From Gemmatimonadales bacterium (lineage in GTDB: Bacteria; Krumholzibacteriota; Krumholzibacteriia; LZORAL124-64-63), in contig JAHOYV010000004.1 in the NCBI GenBank assembly GCA_019038745.1, positions 34,572 to 98,571 of the forward strand: a DNA stretch of 64,000 bases, read 5' to 3'. A model generated the notes under the pieces. That model ran no database searches, had not been told where the DNA came from, and saw only the letters and a list, made by a program, of their open reading frames with translations. This document shows positions 43,709 through 52,830 of the stretch, piece by piece (position 1 is the stretch's first letter; each line of letters begins with the position of its first letter). Both the position numbers and the translations under genes were made by a program.

Positions 43709-44578
43709 TTACCCCACGGCCTTCAATACTTCCAGGAATTGCAGGGTTTCGGCCACATCATGCACGCGGACCATCGTTGCTCCGCCTGTCCAGGCGGCGG
43801 CCACGGCGGCCAGACTACCCGGAAGTCGGTCGGCCGTTGCGGCTCGGGTAACCTCGCCGATGAAACTCTTGCGACTGGCACCCAGCAACAGGGGGCGGTT
43901 GCCGGCAACAATATCAAGGCTGCCCAACAGGGCCAGGTTGTGCTCCAGGGTTTTGCCGAATCCGATGCCCGGATCTATCATCAGGCGTTCGCGGGCGATT
44001 CCTGCCGCCTCGGCGGCTCTGCAACGGCCGGCCAACCAGTCCGTAACCTCGGCTACGACATCTCCGTACTGCGGGTCCTTCTGCATGGTGCCCGGGTTGC
44101 CCTGCATATGCATCAGGATCAGTCCGCATCCGCGCTGGGCCACCAGACCGATCATGGCCGGATCAGCGGTGCCGGCACTGATATCGTTAATCGCGTCGGC
44201 TCCTGCATCGAGGGCGGCGGAGGCGGTGTCGGCGCGGAAAGTATCCACCGTGATGGGCAAGTCGGTTTCCGCTCGAACCATCTTCAGGACGGGTTGCAAC
44301 CGCCTCAGCTCTTCATCCGCGCTCACGGGTTTAGAGCCTGGTCGGGAGGATTCGGCTCCTAAATCCAGAAGATCGGCCCCAGCTTCGGCCAGGCCCAGGG
44401 CCAGTTCTACGGCGGCGGAAGTTCCTAGTGGTCGCGATGGGGAGTGAAAACTGTCTGGGGTTAGATTGACCACGCCCATTACCAGAGGTCGGCCGGGGGG
44501 GTGCAGACGTAGCCTGCCCAGATCCCAGTCGGGCGCTAAAAAAGGGCCCGTGAGGGCCCTTTTTTCCGGTCGTTCCAT
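43709..44578 (-). CDS. folP: Dihydropteroate synthase
   Basis: 289 aa from ATG 44578. Condenses p-aminobenzoate with hydroxymethyl-dihydropterin diphosphate in folate synthesis. Motifs: MGVVNLTPDSF, DLGAESSRPGSKPV, ADAINDISAG, GCGLILMHMQGNP, DPGIGFGKTLEHN, LLLGASRKSFIG and a final VRVHDV. The first 13 codons run through a perfect intrinsic-terminator sequence (44538-44565), so the true start may be further in or expression may be attenuated. The ATG at 44578 is 5 nt after the ftsH stop. Confidence 0.95.
   Translation of the reverse strand: MERPEKRALTGPFLAPDWDLGRLRLHPPGRPLVMGVVNLTPDSFHSPSRPLGTSAAVELALGLAEAGADLLDLGAESSRPGSKPVSADEELRRLQPVLKMVRAETDLPITVDTFRADTASAALDAGADAINDISAGTADPAMIGLVAQRGCGLILMHMQGNPGTMQKDPQYGDVVAEVTDWLAGRCRAAEAAGIARERLMIDPGIGFGKTLEHNLALLGSLDIVAGNRPLLLGASRKSFIGEVTRAATADRLPGSLAAVAAAWTGGATMVRVHDVAETLQFLEVLKAVG
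44538..44565 (-). terminator. Perfect intrinsic terminator inside the folP 5' end
   Basis: AAAAAAGGGCCC (44538-44549), loop of 4, GGGCCCTTTTTT (44554-44565): a flawless 12-bp symmetric terminator with U-tract in both directions. On the minus strand it starts about 18 nt after the ftsH stop, the normal place for an ftsH terminator, yet the folP frame passes through it. Confidence 0.85.
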
Positions 44579-44583
44579 TTGGC

Positions 44584-46593
44584 TCAAGAAGGTTCCCCTG
44601 AATCATTCTCAGCCGGGTCGGGGTCCTCGGATGTGGCGACGTCTTCCTCGGTTGTGTGGTCCACGAGGATTTCGGGGTCGGGCAGGGTTTGGCCCGCCAT
44701 GATCAGTTTGAACTCATCGTCGTCGATTGTTTCGCGTTCCAGCAACGTGGCAGTCACCACCTCGACCTGATCTTTATGCGCGTTTAGGATCTCTCGCGCC
44801 CGGACCAGTTGCTCTTCGACGATTCGTTTGATCTCACCGTCGATTTCCCGCAGAGTCTGTTCGCTGTGAGTGGTGTGACGAGCATAGTCCCGGCCGAGGA
44901 ATACCTGCTGCCCGCCCTCCTGGAAGGAGATGGGCCCTACCTTTTTACTCATACCCAACCGGGTGACCATGGCCCGGGCCATGTCGGTGACCATACGGAT
45001 GTCCTGGGCGGCACCGGAACCGATCTTGCCCAGGAAGATTTCCTCGGCCACGCGGCCGCCGAGGGCCACGGTGATTTCATCCAGGAATTTCTGCTCATCC
45101 TTGGTGTATTGGTCCTCTTCGGGCAGCATGAAGGTCAGGCCCAGCGCCTGGCCTCGGGGTATGATCGTTACCTTGTGCACCGGGTCGGATTCATCGCAGT
45201 GGAACGCCACCACGGCGTGACCGGCCTCGTGGTAGGCGGTCTCACGTTTGACCTTGTCGGTGAAGACGCGACTACGGCGCTCCGGACCGAGCATGACCTT
45301 TTCCTTGGCGTCCTCGAAGTCGTCCATGTTCACTGCGTCATGATTCTTGCGGGCGGCCAGCAGGGCTGCCTCGTTCACCAGATTTTCCAGGTCGGCTCCC
45401 GCCATGCCCGGGGTGCCGGCGGCGATCTTTTGGGACGATACCGAATCAGCCAGCCTGATCTTCTTCATGTGAACCTTGAGAATGGCGTCGCGTCCCTTCA
45501 GGTCGGGCATGTCGACGACGATCTGGCGATCGAAGCGTCCCGGGCGCAGCAGGGCTGGATCCAGAACGTCGGGCCGGTTGGTGGCCGCCAACAGGATCAC
45601 TCCTTCGTTGGATTCGAAGCCGTCCATCTCGACCAGCAACTGGTTCAAGGTCTGCTCGCGCTCATCGTGGCCGCCGCCCAGACCCGCGCCACGGTGACGG
45701 CCGACGGCGTCGATTTCATCGATGAAGATGATGCATGGGGCATTTTTTTTGCCCTGGTCGAAAAGGTCACGCACGCGGCTGGCGCCTACGCCCACGAACA
45801 TTTCCACGAAGTCCGAGCCGCTCATGCTGAAGAACGGCACGGCAGCCTCACCAGCCACCGCGCGGCCCAACAGGGTCTTGCCGGTGCCGGGTGAACCGAC
45901 CAGCAGGGCCCCCTTGGGGATGCGGCCGCCAAGGCGCTGGAATTTTTGGGGAGAACGCAGGAAGTCGATGATTTCCTGCAGCTCATATTTGGCCTCGTCA
46001 CAGCCGGCAACGTCCTCGAAGGTAATTTCCGGCTTATCCATGTTGAACAACTTGGCCTTGGACTTGCCGAAGCTGAAGGCCTTGTTGCCGCCGCCCTGCA
46101 TCTGGCGTAGGAAAAACAGCCACAGGGCGAGGATCAACAGGAAGGGCAGATAATAGGTCAGGAAATGGCCCAACCAGTTGGTCTTGGGCGTTTCTCCGAC
46201 CAAAGCGGCGTTGGGATTGTACTCCTGCACCCACTCCGCGAAATCGTCCCGGTCCGAAAGCAGTCGGGTGATGAAATGGTCCACATCCTGAAGGGAGCCG
46301 TCTTTGACGGTGATCGCCCTGCTCTCGTTCAGCTCACCATGGATGTCCAGACCGATCTTTGAGATCTCCTTGATGTTGCCGAGCTCCACCTGTTCCTTGA
46401 AGGTCGAGTAGGTCAACTCGCGGATCGAGGTCTTGTCGAAGTAGATCATCTGATAGGCCAGAAAGACCAGGAAGACCAGCAGGATCCAGAAGCCGGCGGT
46501 CTTGCCGGGAATATTTGGCGGTTTGATGCCGCCGGGACCGCGGGGAGGTCGGTCGGGAGATCCAGGCTTTTTGTTGGGAGATTTCTGACTCAT
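44584..46593 (-). CDS. ftsH: ATP-dependent zinc metalloprotease FtsH
   Basis: 669 aa. Short cytosolic N-terminus rich in Pro/Lys, TM1 ([18 protein letters not shown]), periplasmic domain, TM2 ([19 protein letters not shown]), AAA domain with GSPGTGKT and [17 protein letters not shown], and the zinc site [11 protein letters not shown]. Degrades misassembled membrane proteins and regulatory substrates. The acidic C-terminal tail ([14 protein letters not shown]) is normal for the family. Start ATG 46593, GGGAAAG upstream, 67 nt after tilS. Confidence 0.97.
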   Translation of the reverse strand: MSQKSPNKKPGSPDRPPRGPGGIKPPNIPGKTAGFWILLVFLVFLAYQMIYFDKTSIRELTYSTFKEQVELGNIKEISKIGLDIHGELNESRAITVKDGSLQDVDHFITRLLSDRDDFAEWVQEYNPNAALVGETPKTNWLGHFLTYYLPFLLILALWLFFLRQMQGGGNKAFSFGKSKAKLFNMDKPEITFEDVAGCDEAKYELQEIIDFLRSPQKFQRLGGRIPKGALLVGSPGTGKTLLGRAVAGEAAVPFFSMSGSDFVEMFVGVGASRVRDLFDQGKKNAPCIIFIDEIDAVGRHRGAGLGGGHDEREQTLNQLLVEMDGFESNEGVILLAATNRPDVLDPALLRPGRFDRQIVVDMPDLKGRDAILKVHMKKIRLADSVSSQKIAAGTPGMAGADLENLVNEAALLAARKNHDAVNMDDFEDAKEKVMLGPERRSRVFTDKVKRETAYHEAGHAVVAFHCDESDPVHKVTIIPRGQALGLTFMLPEEDQYTKDEQKFLDEITVALGGRVAEEIFLGKIGSGAAQDIRMVTDMARAMVTRLGMSKKVGPISFQEGGQQVFLGRDYARHTTHSEQTLREIDGEIKRIVEEQLVRAREILNAHKDQVEVVTATLLERETIDDDEFKLIMAGQTLPDPEILVDHTTEEDVATSEDPDPAENDSGEPS

Positions 46594-46660
46594 CAAATTG
46601 CTTTCCCTTGTATCGTTGTGGTCGGATAGAGATGGAATTCGTCTCTGCCCGCGTTACTGA

Positions 46661-48148
46661 TTAATACCGTTTGATCACGGAGATAGTAACCGTCTGTCCA
46701 GTGGAGGGCAACAGCCGGGTTCTCTCGCTTCGTGCGATGCCTACAATCCAGAGGATTCCGGCATCGTCCTCTACCAAAAGTATGCCCTCCCGACGGTTGG
46801 CCGGGATTCGATGTTCCCGCAGTAAATCGCTCAGTTTCCGGGATCCATTCAGGCCGAAAGGCTGAAACCGATCCCCGTTGCGCCAGTTCCGGATCTTGAG
46901 ATTGCCCTTCAAGACGGATGCGGGGCAGGTCAGGTTCCACGATCCGCTTTCAGGGTCGGATTCCCCGCCGGACAAGGAAACTCCGCCGGCGCCCTCCCGC
47001 AATCCCCAGGCCACCGGATCAGAAGGGACAGGAGTTCTGGACACCTGAATACGGTAATCTGCGGCCGAGCGCAGGGAAAGGTCAACTGTTCCTATTTCCT
47101 GGAGCCGCAAGCTGTCGAAATCCCTGCACAAGATGGCTTGTCCGGGAAGATCCAAGCGCGAACCGGAAGACCCTTCCCTCAACCAGACAAAAATATTCGC
47201 CACGTGGGCCATTTCGATGTCGGTCACTCCGCCGGAGCGCACCCGTTTCAGCCAGAGCAGCAGGACGCGCCGGGCCATGGCGGGTTCCAACTCCAGAAGG
47301 CCTCCGATGGCCAAAGATGAAAGCTCTGCCGCTTGTCCGCTCGGGTTTCTGCCCTGGCCATTTGAATTCGACAATTCTCCCAGGGTCCGTTCGGTTATCC
47401 CATCCAGGAGGTCCTGGTCAGGTCCCAACAGTTCGGCCAAACGGGCCGGAACCTGGTCGCTGCCCGGTCCGAAGATGTCTCGAGCGAGGGGCAGCAGTTC
47501 GCGCCGAACCCGGGAGCGCGTGTTGTCTCCCTCCATGTTGGTGGGATCCAGGCGCCAGGGTTGGTTTTCCTGTTCGAGGAAAGCCAGGATTTCCCGCCGG
47601 CTGATTTCCAGCAAGGGATGAATCGTTTGGCCTTGGAGGGGGCGAATCCCGCGCAGCCCGTCGGGGCCGGTTCCCCGGAAAAGTCGCATTACGACTGTCT
47701 CGGCCTGGTCGTCGCGGTGATGTCCGGTGGCTACGCAAAGGAGCTCCGGATGATCGTCAAGGAGCGATCGGAAGAAACGTCGCCGCAGGTGGCGCCCGGC
47801 TTCCTCAAGCCCAAGCCCCCGGCTGCGGGCGACCGGTCGTGGATCCTGTTCGTGAAGATGCAGTTGTACGGAACGGGTAGCGCACAATTCAGCGCAGAAG
47901 CGCGCGTCCGAGTCGGCCTGTTCCCCCCGAAGCTGATGGTTCAGATGTGCGGCAACCACGGGCCGACCGGTCTCTTTGGCCCAGTGACAGGCGGCCAGCA
48001 GCAGGGCAACCGAATCGGGTCCTCCGGAGAGGGCGACAAGGATTCCGCCATTGGAAGAGTCTGGAGAATGTCGAGTAGCCGAAAAAACCAGCTCTATGAG
48101 CTCGTCGAGGCGCCGGCTGACTTTGGCGATGAAATGAGATCGGGACAC
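46661..48148 (-). CDS. tilS: tRNA(Ile)-lysidine synthase
   Basis: 495 aa from GTG 48148, 4 nt after GGAGG; the open frame extends to 48238 but that part overlaps the tRNA gene. The PP-loop LVALSGGPDSVALLL binds ATP; HLNHQLRG and ATGHHRDDQAETVVMRLFRGTG are TilS motifs; a C-terminal TilS-C domain (LKIRNWRNGDRFQPFG) follows. It modifies C34 of tRNA-Ile2 (CAU) to lysidine so that it reads AUA. The gene directly upstream is a tRNA with a CAU anticodon. Confidence 0.95.
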   Translation of the reverse strand: MSRSHFIAKVSRRLDELIELVFSATRHSPDSSNGGILVALSGGPDSVALLLAACHWAKETGRPVVAAHLNHQLRGEQADSDARFCAELCATRSVQLHLHEQDPRPVARSRGLGLEEAGRHLRRRFFRSLLDDHPELLCVATGHHRDDQAETVVMRLFRGTGPDGLRGIRPLQGQTIHPLLEISRREILAFLEQENQPWRLDPTNMEGDNTRSRVRRELLPLARDIFGPGSDQVPARLAELLGPDQDLLDGITERTLGELSNSNGQGRNPSGQAAELSSLAIGGLLELEPAMARRVLLLWLKRVRSGGVTDIEMAHVANIFVWLREGSSGSRLDLPGQAILCRDFDSLRLQEIGTVDLSLRSAADYRIQVSRTPVPSDPVAWGLREGAGGVSLSGGESDPESGSWNLTCPASVLKGNLKIRNWRNGDRFQPFGLNGSRKLSDLLREHRIPANRREGILLVEDDAGILWIVGIARSERTRLLPSTGQTVTISVIKRY

Positions 48149-48205
48149 GGCGCCTCCGGCTGAGGGGGTCAGGGCCAAGGCGTTTCCGGCAATAATGATG
48201 AAATA

Positions 48206-48282
48206 TGGTAGCGGCTCAGGGACTCGAACCCCGGACACTCGGATTATGATTCCGATGCTCTAACCAGCTGAGCTAAGCCGCC
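48206..48282 (-). tRNA. tRNA with CAU anticodon (probably elongator tRNA-Met)
   Basis: 77 nt including an encoded CCA. Acceptor GGCGGCT pairs with AGCCGCT with a G1-U72 wobble; D-arm AGCTCAGCTGGTTAGAGC; anticodon stem TCGGA/TCCGA with loop ATCATAA (anticodon at 48246-48248); T-arm with GGTTCGAGTCC. The G1-U72 pair and GCCGCTACCA end resemble elongator Met tRNAs as I recall them; a tRNA-Ile2 precursor (TilS substrate) is the alternative, made interesting by the adjacent tilS. Confidence 0.9.
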
Positions 48283-48330
48283 ACCAAAAAAAGCTACCCG
48301 ATTCGGGCCCGGTTTCCCGGGTCCGCAGGG

Positions 48331-48359
48331 AAGTTAGATCCTCACCCTATTCTTGTCAA
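48331..48359 (-). promoter_or_regulatory. Promoter of the tRNA-tilS-ftsH-folP-cdaA unit
   Basis: Minus strand TTGACA (48359-48354), 17-nt spacer, TAACTT (48336-48331). The predicted transcript starts near 48324, at the edge of a GC-rich hairpin (48305-48324), and reaches the tRNA about 40 nt later. Confidence 0.6.
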
Positions 48360-48381
48360 GACGGCCGCCGGGGGGTATTGT
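48353..48381 (+). promoter_or_regulatory. Promoter of ilvC, predicted leaderless
   Basis: Plus strand TTGTCA (48353-48358), 17-nt spacer, TATTGT (48376-48381). The first ATG follows 8 nt after the -10 box, where transcription should start. The -35 hexamer is the same DNA as the -35 of the divergent tRNA promoter. Confidence 0.5.
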
Positions 48382-48388
48382 CCCGGGC

Positions 48389-49438
48389 ATGGAAAATAGA
48401 ATTTTTGAACAATACCCTCCGCCTCAGGGTACGATGGTGGAGAGCGCCCGCGTGAAAGGGGCCGGGCCTACCCTGGGCCCCGTGGCGATAATCGGTTTCG
48501 GCACCATGGGCCGCGCCCAGGCCCTTAATCTGAGACGCAGTGGTGTGGAAGTCATGATCGGTTGCCGGCCCGGATCCGCATCCGTAGAGCGTGCACGGGC
48601 CATGGGCCTGGACGTTCGCCCCGTGGCCGAGGCCACTTCCGGCGCCGATGTGGTCATGCTGATGTTGCCGGACCAGACAATGGGGCAGGTTTTTTCACAG
48701 GATATCGAGCCGAACCTGAGACCCGAGTCCGCCGTCGGATTCGCCCATGGGTTCGCGGTGGCATTCGATCAGATTCAGGTCCCGGCCGGTAGGCCCTGTT
48801 TCCTGGTCGCTCCAAAAAGCCAGGGAGATATGCTGGTGGAGGCCCACCAAGCCGGCGGTGGGGTACCCGGGCTGCTGGCCGTCAAGGAAGGATCACCTCC
48901 GGAAACCTGGGACCTGGCTGCTGCGTATGCCTTGGCTGTTGGTTGCCTGGAGGGCGGCGGTTTCGTTACGACCTTCAGAAAAGAGTGTGTCAGTGACCAG
49001 TTCGGAGAGCAGGCCGTTCTGTGCGGCGGCGTCATTGAGCTCTTGAAGGCCACCTTCGAGATAATGGTTGAAGCCGGATACGGCCGGGAAAACGCATACT
49101 TCGAATGTGTTCACGAGTTGAAGCTGATTACTGATCTGCTGCATCGATACGGCGTGGACGGGATGCGGCAAAGGATAAGCGGTACGGCGGCCTACGGGGG
49201 ACTTACCAGGGGGCCGCGCGTAATCGACGACGGGGTTCGAGCCCGGATGCGCGAGATTCTGGCCGAGATCGAAAATGGAGAATTTGCACGGGAGTTTTTG
49301 GCCGCTCATGCGGATCCAGAACGAGGAATCGAAAACCTGATTGCCGAGGAAGCAAACGGCACATTGGCAGAGGCTGGGCGAACGCTCTTGCCCCGATTGC
49401 ATCCTCGGGACCATCCAAAAGAGGAGAGATCCGAATGA
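48389..49438 (+). CDS. ilvC: Ketol-acid reductoisomerase (divergent class I)
   Basis: 349 aa from ATG 48389, which has no Shine-Dalgarno and sits at the predicted transcription start. Converts 2-acetolactate to dihydroxyisovalerate in valine/leucine synthesis. Rossmann motif GFGTMGRAQALNLRRSG replaces the usual GYGSQGHA form. Catalytic residues are kept: FAHGF, APK, the DQFGEQAVLCGG metal ligands, AYFECVHELKLI and ISGTAAYGG. Other ilv genes are absent nearby. The 4-nt overlap with the next gene is unusual for a stand-alone ilvC. Confidence 0.88.
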   Translation: MENRIFEQYPPPQGTMVESARVKGAGPTLGPVAIIGFGTMGRAQALNLRRSGVEVMIGCRPGSASVERARAMGLDVRPVAEATSGADVVMLMLPDQTMGQVFSQDIEPNLRPESAVGFAHGFAVAFDQIQVPAGRPCFLVAPKSQGDMLVEAHQAGGGVPGLLAVKEGSPPETWDLAAAYALAVGCLEGGGFVTTFRKECVSDQFGEQAVLCGGVIELLKATFEIMVEAGYGRENAYFECVHELKLITDLLHRYGVDGMRQRISGTAAYGGLTRGPRVIDDGVRARMREILAEIENGEFAREFLAAHADPERGIENLIAEEANGTLAEAGRTLLPRLHPRDHPKEERSE

Positions 49439-50217
49439 ATGAGGATATGGAAAAAGGGCTCCCTGAAACCCAATCGCCATTATCGGACGGATACCAGGCC
49501 GACCCACCCTTAAAGCCGGGTGAAGATGGATTTTTAGGACGACTGATCGATTTGGTCGTCAAGCCGGGCCGTTTGATGGTCCATGTCGAGGCAGTTCCTC
49601 GCTGGTGGCAGGCGGGTTTGTTGTTGTTTCTTTTGATGGCGGCTTTTTCCTGGTTGATCATGCCCGTTTCGGGACCGGAACAGATGGAGCTGATGCGGGA
49701 TTCCAAATTGGGTCAGTTGATGCCCCCGGGAGAGTGGGAAAAAGCCTATGCGGAAGCACTGGACCCCGATCCCACCAAGCGGATCCTCCAATCCCTGGGG
49801 GCCGGGTTGTCTACCTGGGTCATGGTTCTTGTCCTGAGCTTTGTTCTGGGTTTCTTTGCCCGTATGAGTGGGGGTCAGGGTAGCTTTAAACAGGCCTTGG
49901 GCGTTGTCCACTGGGCTTCGTTGATTCCCTTCGGCATGGTGGTTATCATCAAGGCACCTCTGATCCTGATGACCGAATCCCTGATGCAGGTCAATATTGG
50001 ACTGGCTGCTCTGCTGCCCGACGCGGATCCCGGCTCGGTCCTGTTCCAGATTCTTGTGACCTACGGCGATTTCTTCAACTGGTGGGGATTGGCGATCCTG
50101 GTCATCGGTTTCCGCCAGGTGTTCAGGATGAGCAGTGGGGCTGCCGCGGTTTCGGTTCTGTTGCCGTGGGCGCTGCTGGTCGCCATTCCGGTGGGAATCA
50201 ATCTGGCCATGATGTGA
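49435..50217 (+). CDS. Yip1-domain membrane protein
   Basis: 260 aa, overlapping the ilvC stop by 4 nt. A polar 40-residue N-terminus precedes about five hydrophobic segments. The segment LVVKPGRLMVHVEAVPRWWQAGLLL is typical of bacterial Yip1-domain proteins often found before MacA/MacB-like transporters. Function unknown; context suggests a role with the export cassette that follows. Confidence 0.75.
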   Translation: MNEDMEKGLPETQSPLSDGYQADPPLKPGEDGFLGRLIDLVVKPGRLMVHVEAVPRWWQAGLLLFLLMAAFSWLIMPVSGPEQMELMRDSKLGQLMPPGEWEKAYAEALDPDPTKRILQSLGAGLSTWVMVLVLSFVLGFFARMSGGQGSFKQALGVVHWASLIPFGMVVIIKAPLILMTESLMQVNIGLAALLPDADPGSVLFQILVTYGDFFNWWGLAILVIGFRQVFRMSSGAAAVSVLLPWALLVAIPVGINLAMM

Positions 50218-50278
50218 TCGCAGGGCCGTTTTTGGTCTTAGACCCTGAAGCAATGTTTGTCATCGAAAGCGAAGGAAT

Positions 50279-51601
50279 GTGAAAAAGATTCTTCTGATCA
50301 TCGTCGGAGTAGTGCTGGTGGGTGCAGTGGTTTTCTCTATCCTGCGGCCGAAGGACAAGTCGGAAGCCGAAGTGGAGACCGGGCTGGTCGTCCTCAAGGA
50401 CCTTACTTCGGTGGTCAATTGTTCCGGGACGATCCAGCCCAAGCGAAAGGTGGATGTCAGCGCCAATGCCATGGGCACCATTGTCAATCTGGCGGTGGTG
50501 GAGGGGCAACGTGTGCTGGAGGGTGACCTGCTGCTTGAGATCGATCCGTCCGAGTACCGGTCCGTGGTCTTGTCACTGGAGTCTACGGTGAACACTGCCC
50601 GGGCCGACCTTCGTCTGGCCAAGGCATCCCTGACCAAGGCCAAACAGGACGAGGCCCGCGCCCTGGAATTGTTTGATGAGGGCTTGGCCTCCCGGGAGAA
50701 TCTGGACGCGTCCAAGACCAGTGCCGAGGTAGAGGCGGCCCGGGTGGAGGCCGCCGGTCATCGGATCAAGCAGTACGAAGCCAATCTGGCCAAGGCCCGA
50801 CACGATCTGGAGAAGGTAACCATCACGGCGCCGATGTCCGGGGTGATCACCCGACTGAACGTGGAAGAGGGGGAGAATGCCATCATGGGCACCCTCAATA
50901 ACCCGGGCACGGTACTGCTGGTAATTGCTGACTTGAAGACGATGGAGGCCTGGGTCGAGGTGGACGAGACCGAGGTTGTGAACCTGTCTCTGGGTCAGTC
51001 GACCGAGGTCGAGATCGATGCTTTTCCCGAACTCACTTTCGCCGGCCGGGTCACCGAGATAGGCAACTCACCCCTGAGATTGAGGACCGGCTCCAGCCGG
51101 GAGGCGGTCGATTTCCAGGTCAAGATCACCCTGGACGAGGTGGTTCCCAACATCCGGCCGGGTCTTTCGGCCAAGGCCGAGATCGTGGTGGCCGAACGGG
51201 TGCAGGCCCTGGTTGTTCCCTTGGGGGCAGTCACCGTTCGGGAGTATCCCCTGAAAACAAGCGATATCCGGCGGTATACGGGGCGCCGGGCCCGGAAGCA
51301 GGAGGCTGCCCTGTCCGAGCTTGGCTTCCAGTCGCGACCCGCCCTGGAGGATTCCACGGACGCCGGGCAAGTGGAACGGAAGGACAAGGAGGGCGTGTTC
51401 ATCCTCAAGGATGGTTTCGTGAAGTTTACACCGGTTGAGATCGGCATTGCCGGGGAAGACGATTTCGAAGTGGTTTCCGGTCTGTCGGTCAAGGATAAGG
51501 TTGTTACCGGTCCCTTCCGAATCCTGCGGGAGTTGAAGGACGGCGCTCAAGTCAAGACAGCCAAGAAGGGCAAGCACGAACCCGGTCGGGACTCGGACTG
51601 A
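50279..51601 (+). CDS. MacA/HlyD-like periplasmic adaptor subunit
   Basis: 440 aa, start GTG 50279. One N-terminal membrane anchor (KKILLIIVGVVLVGAVVFSI), lipoyl/barrel-sandwich domain (GTIQPKRKVDVSANAMGTI), coiled-coil hairpin (about residues 95-175), second lipoyl half (ITAPMSGVITRLNVEEGE), beta-barrel and membrane-proximal domain. It bridges inner-membrane permeases to an outer-membrane exit duct. Its last base is the first base of the permease ATG (50279-51601 and 51601), so the genes are coupled. The basic insert near residues 318-345 (DIRRYTGRRARKQEAALSEL) is not in the MacA members I know. Confidence 0.88.
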   Translation: MKKILLIIVGVVLVGAVVFSILRPKDKSEAEVETGLVVLKDLTSVVNCSGTIQPKRKVDVSANAMGTIVNLAVVEGQRVLEGDLLLEIDPSEYRSVVLSLESTVNTARADLRLAKASLTKAKQDEARALELFDEGLASRENLDASKTSAEVEAARVEAAGHRIKQYEANLAKARHDLEKVTITAPMSGVITRLNVEEGENAIMGTLNNPGTVLLVIADLKTMEAWVEVDETEVVNLSLGQSTEVEIDAFPELTFAGRVTEIGNSPLRLRTGSSREAVDFQVKITLDEVVPNIRPGLSAKAEIVVAERVQALVVPLGAVTVREYPLKTSDIRRYTGRRARKQEAALSELGFQSRPALEDSTDAGQVERKDKEGVFILKDGFVKFTPVEIGIAGEDDFEVVSGLSVKDKVVTGPFRILRELKDGAQVKTAKKGKHEPGRDSD

Positions 51602-52830
51602 TGAATCTGCTGGAGGGAGTCCGCATTGCTTTGGAGAGCCTTCGCGGCCACAAGCTGCGGACTTTCCTGACCCTTCTGGGCAACATCGTCGGCACCATGT
51701 CGGTGATTGCGGTAGTTTCCCTGATCTACGGTACTGATCGCTACGTGAGTCAGGTGGTTCTGGATGAGGGGACGGATGTTTTTAACATCAGTCGTATTGA
51801 TAATGTCCAGTTCATGACCGACTTCGACGCTTTTATGGAATCCCTGAACAACCCGGACCTGACCCTGGACGACCGCGATTGGCTGTCCGAGCGCCTGAAG
51901 GAGGCTTCCCTGGTGGGCGCCGAGGTCAGGGCTGGATCGGACCTCCGCGCCGGAAGCAATTCCTTTCGTAATTGTCGAGTGCGGGGCGTTACTGAGGACT
52001 ACTCGGTGCTGGAAGATCTGCCGCTGATCCAGGGCCGACACCTGAACCCACAAGATGTGCTGAGCAGTGCCCAGGTTGTGGTTCTGGGGTTCGATGTGGC
52101 TCGTGACCTTTTTCCCAGGCGGTCCGATCCTGTGGGCCGGGAGGTCAAAATCGGGGGACGACATTTCAGGGTGATCGGCGTGGTCGAGGGCCGGGGTACG
52201 GTGATGGGCAACAACCGCGACCAGTTTGCCGTGATTCCCATTACCAGCTGGCAGAAGATTTTCGGGTCCGGCCAGAGCGTGGAGATCACGGTAGCGGCCA
52301 AGGATCTGGATCGGATGGAAGAAGCCAAGGACGAAGCTACCTTCCAGATGAGGATCCGGCACCGACTGCGCCCCTTGGAACGAAATGATTTCGCCATTAC
52401 CACCGCCGACCAACTCCTTTCGATTTGGAGCGGAATTTCCAAAGCCATCTACGGCGCCCTGGTCCCCCTGGTGGGGATCAGCCTGGTTGTGGGCGGCATT
52501 GTGCTGATGAACATTATGCTGGTGTCGGTGACGGAAAGGACCCGCGAGGTGGGGATCCGCAAGGCCTTGGGCGCGCGCAGGAAGGCCATCCTGTGGCAGT
52601 TCCTGGTCGAGGCCATCACCCTGTCGCTGGTCGGAGGCGTGTTCGGTATCCTGATCGGCTTGTTCCTGGCTTGGCTTATTTCACTGCTTTCACCCATGCC
52701 GTTTGCCATTGCCGGGTGGTCCATCGGACTGGGGTTGGGCACGACCTTCCTGATCGGGGCGGTTTTCGGCACCTACCCCGCATGGAAGGCCTCAGGCTTT
52801 GATCCGGTGGAGGCGTTACGCCATGAATAA
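51601..52830 (+). CDS. MacB/FtsX-like ABC transporter permease 1
   Basis: 409 aa. N-terminal membrane helix (LRTFLTLLGNIVGTMSVIAVVSLIYG), large periplasmic MacB_PCD domain (about residues 45-270), then three helices in the FtsX domain (LVVGGIVLMNIMLVSVTERTREVGIRKALGARR). Conserved RTREVGIRKALGA is the coupling helix that contacts an ATPase. No ATPase is fused or adjacent. Its stop overlaps the next gene's ATG. Confidence 0.9.
   Translation: MNLLEGVRIALESLRGHKLRTFLTLLGNIVGTMSVIAVVSLIYGTDRYVSQVVLDEGTDVFNISRIDNVQFMTDFDAFMESLNNPDLTLDDRDWLSERLKEASLVGAEVRAGSDLRAGSNSFRNCRVRGVTEDYSVLEDLPLIQGRHLNPQDVLSSAQVVVLGFDVARDLFPRRSDPVGREVKIGGRHFRVIGVVEGRGTVMGNNRDQFAVIPITSWQKIFGSGQSVEITVAAKDLDRMEEAKDEATFQMRIRHRLRPLERNDFAITTADQLLSIWSGISKAIYGALVPLVGISLVVGGIVLMNIMLVSVTERTREVGIRKALGARRKAILWQFLVEAITLSLVGGVFGILIGLFLAWLISLLSPMPFAIAGWSIGLGLGTTFLIGAVFGTYPAWKASGFDPVEALRHE

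Noticed and set aside
44809..45894. Plus-strand 361-codon frame inside ftsH
   Set aside because: Antisense to the highly conserved AAA and zinc-protease domains.
47561..48163. Plus-strand 200-codon frame inside tilS
   Set aside because: Antisense to the PP-loop domain of TilS.
48149..48238. Longer N-terminus for TilS
   Set aside because: It would translate part of the tRNA gene; GTG 48148 has a proper GGAGG.
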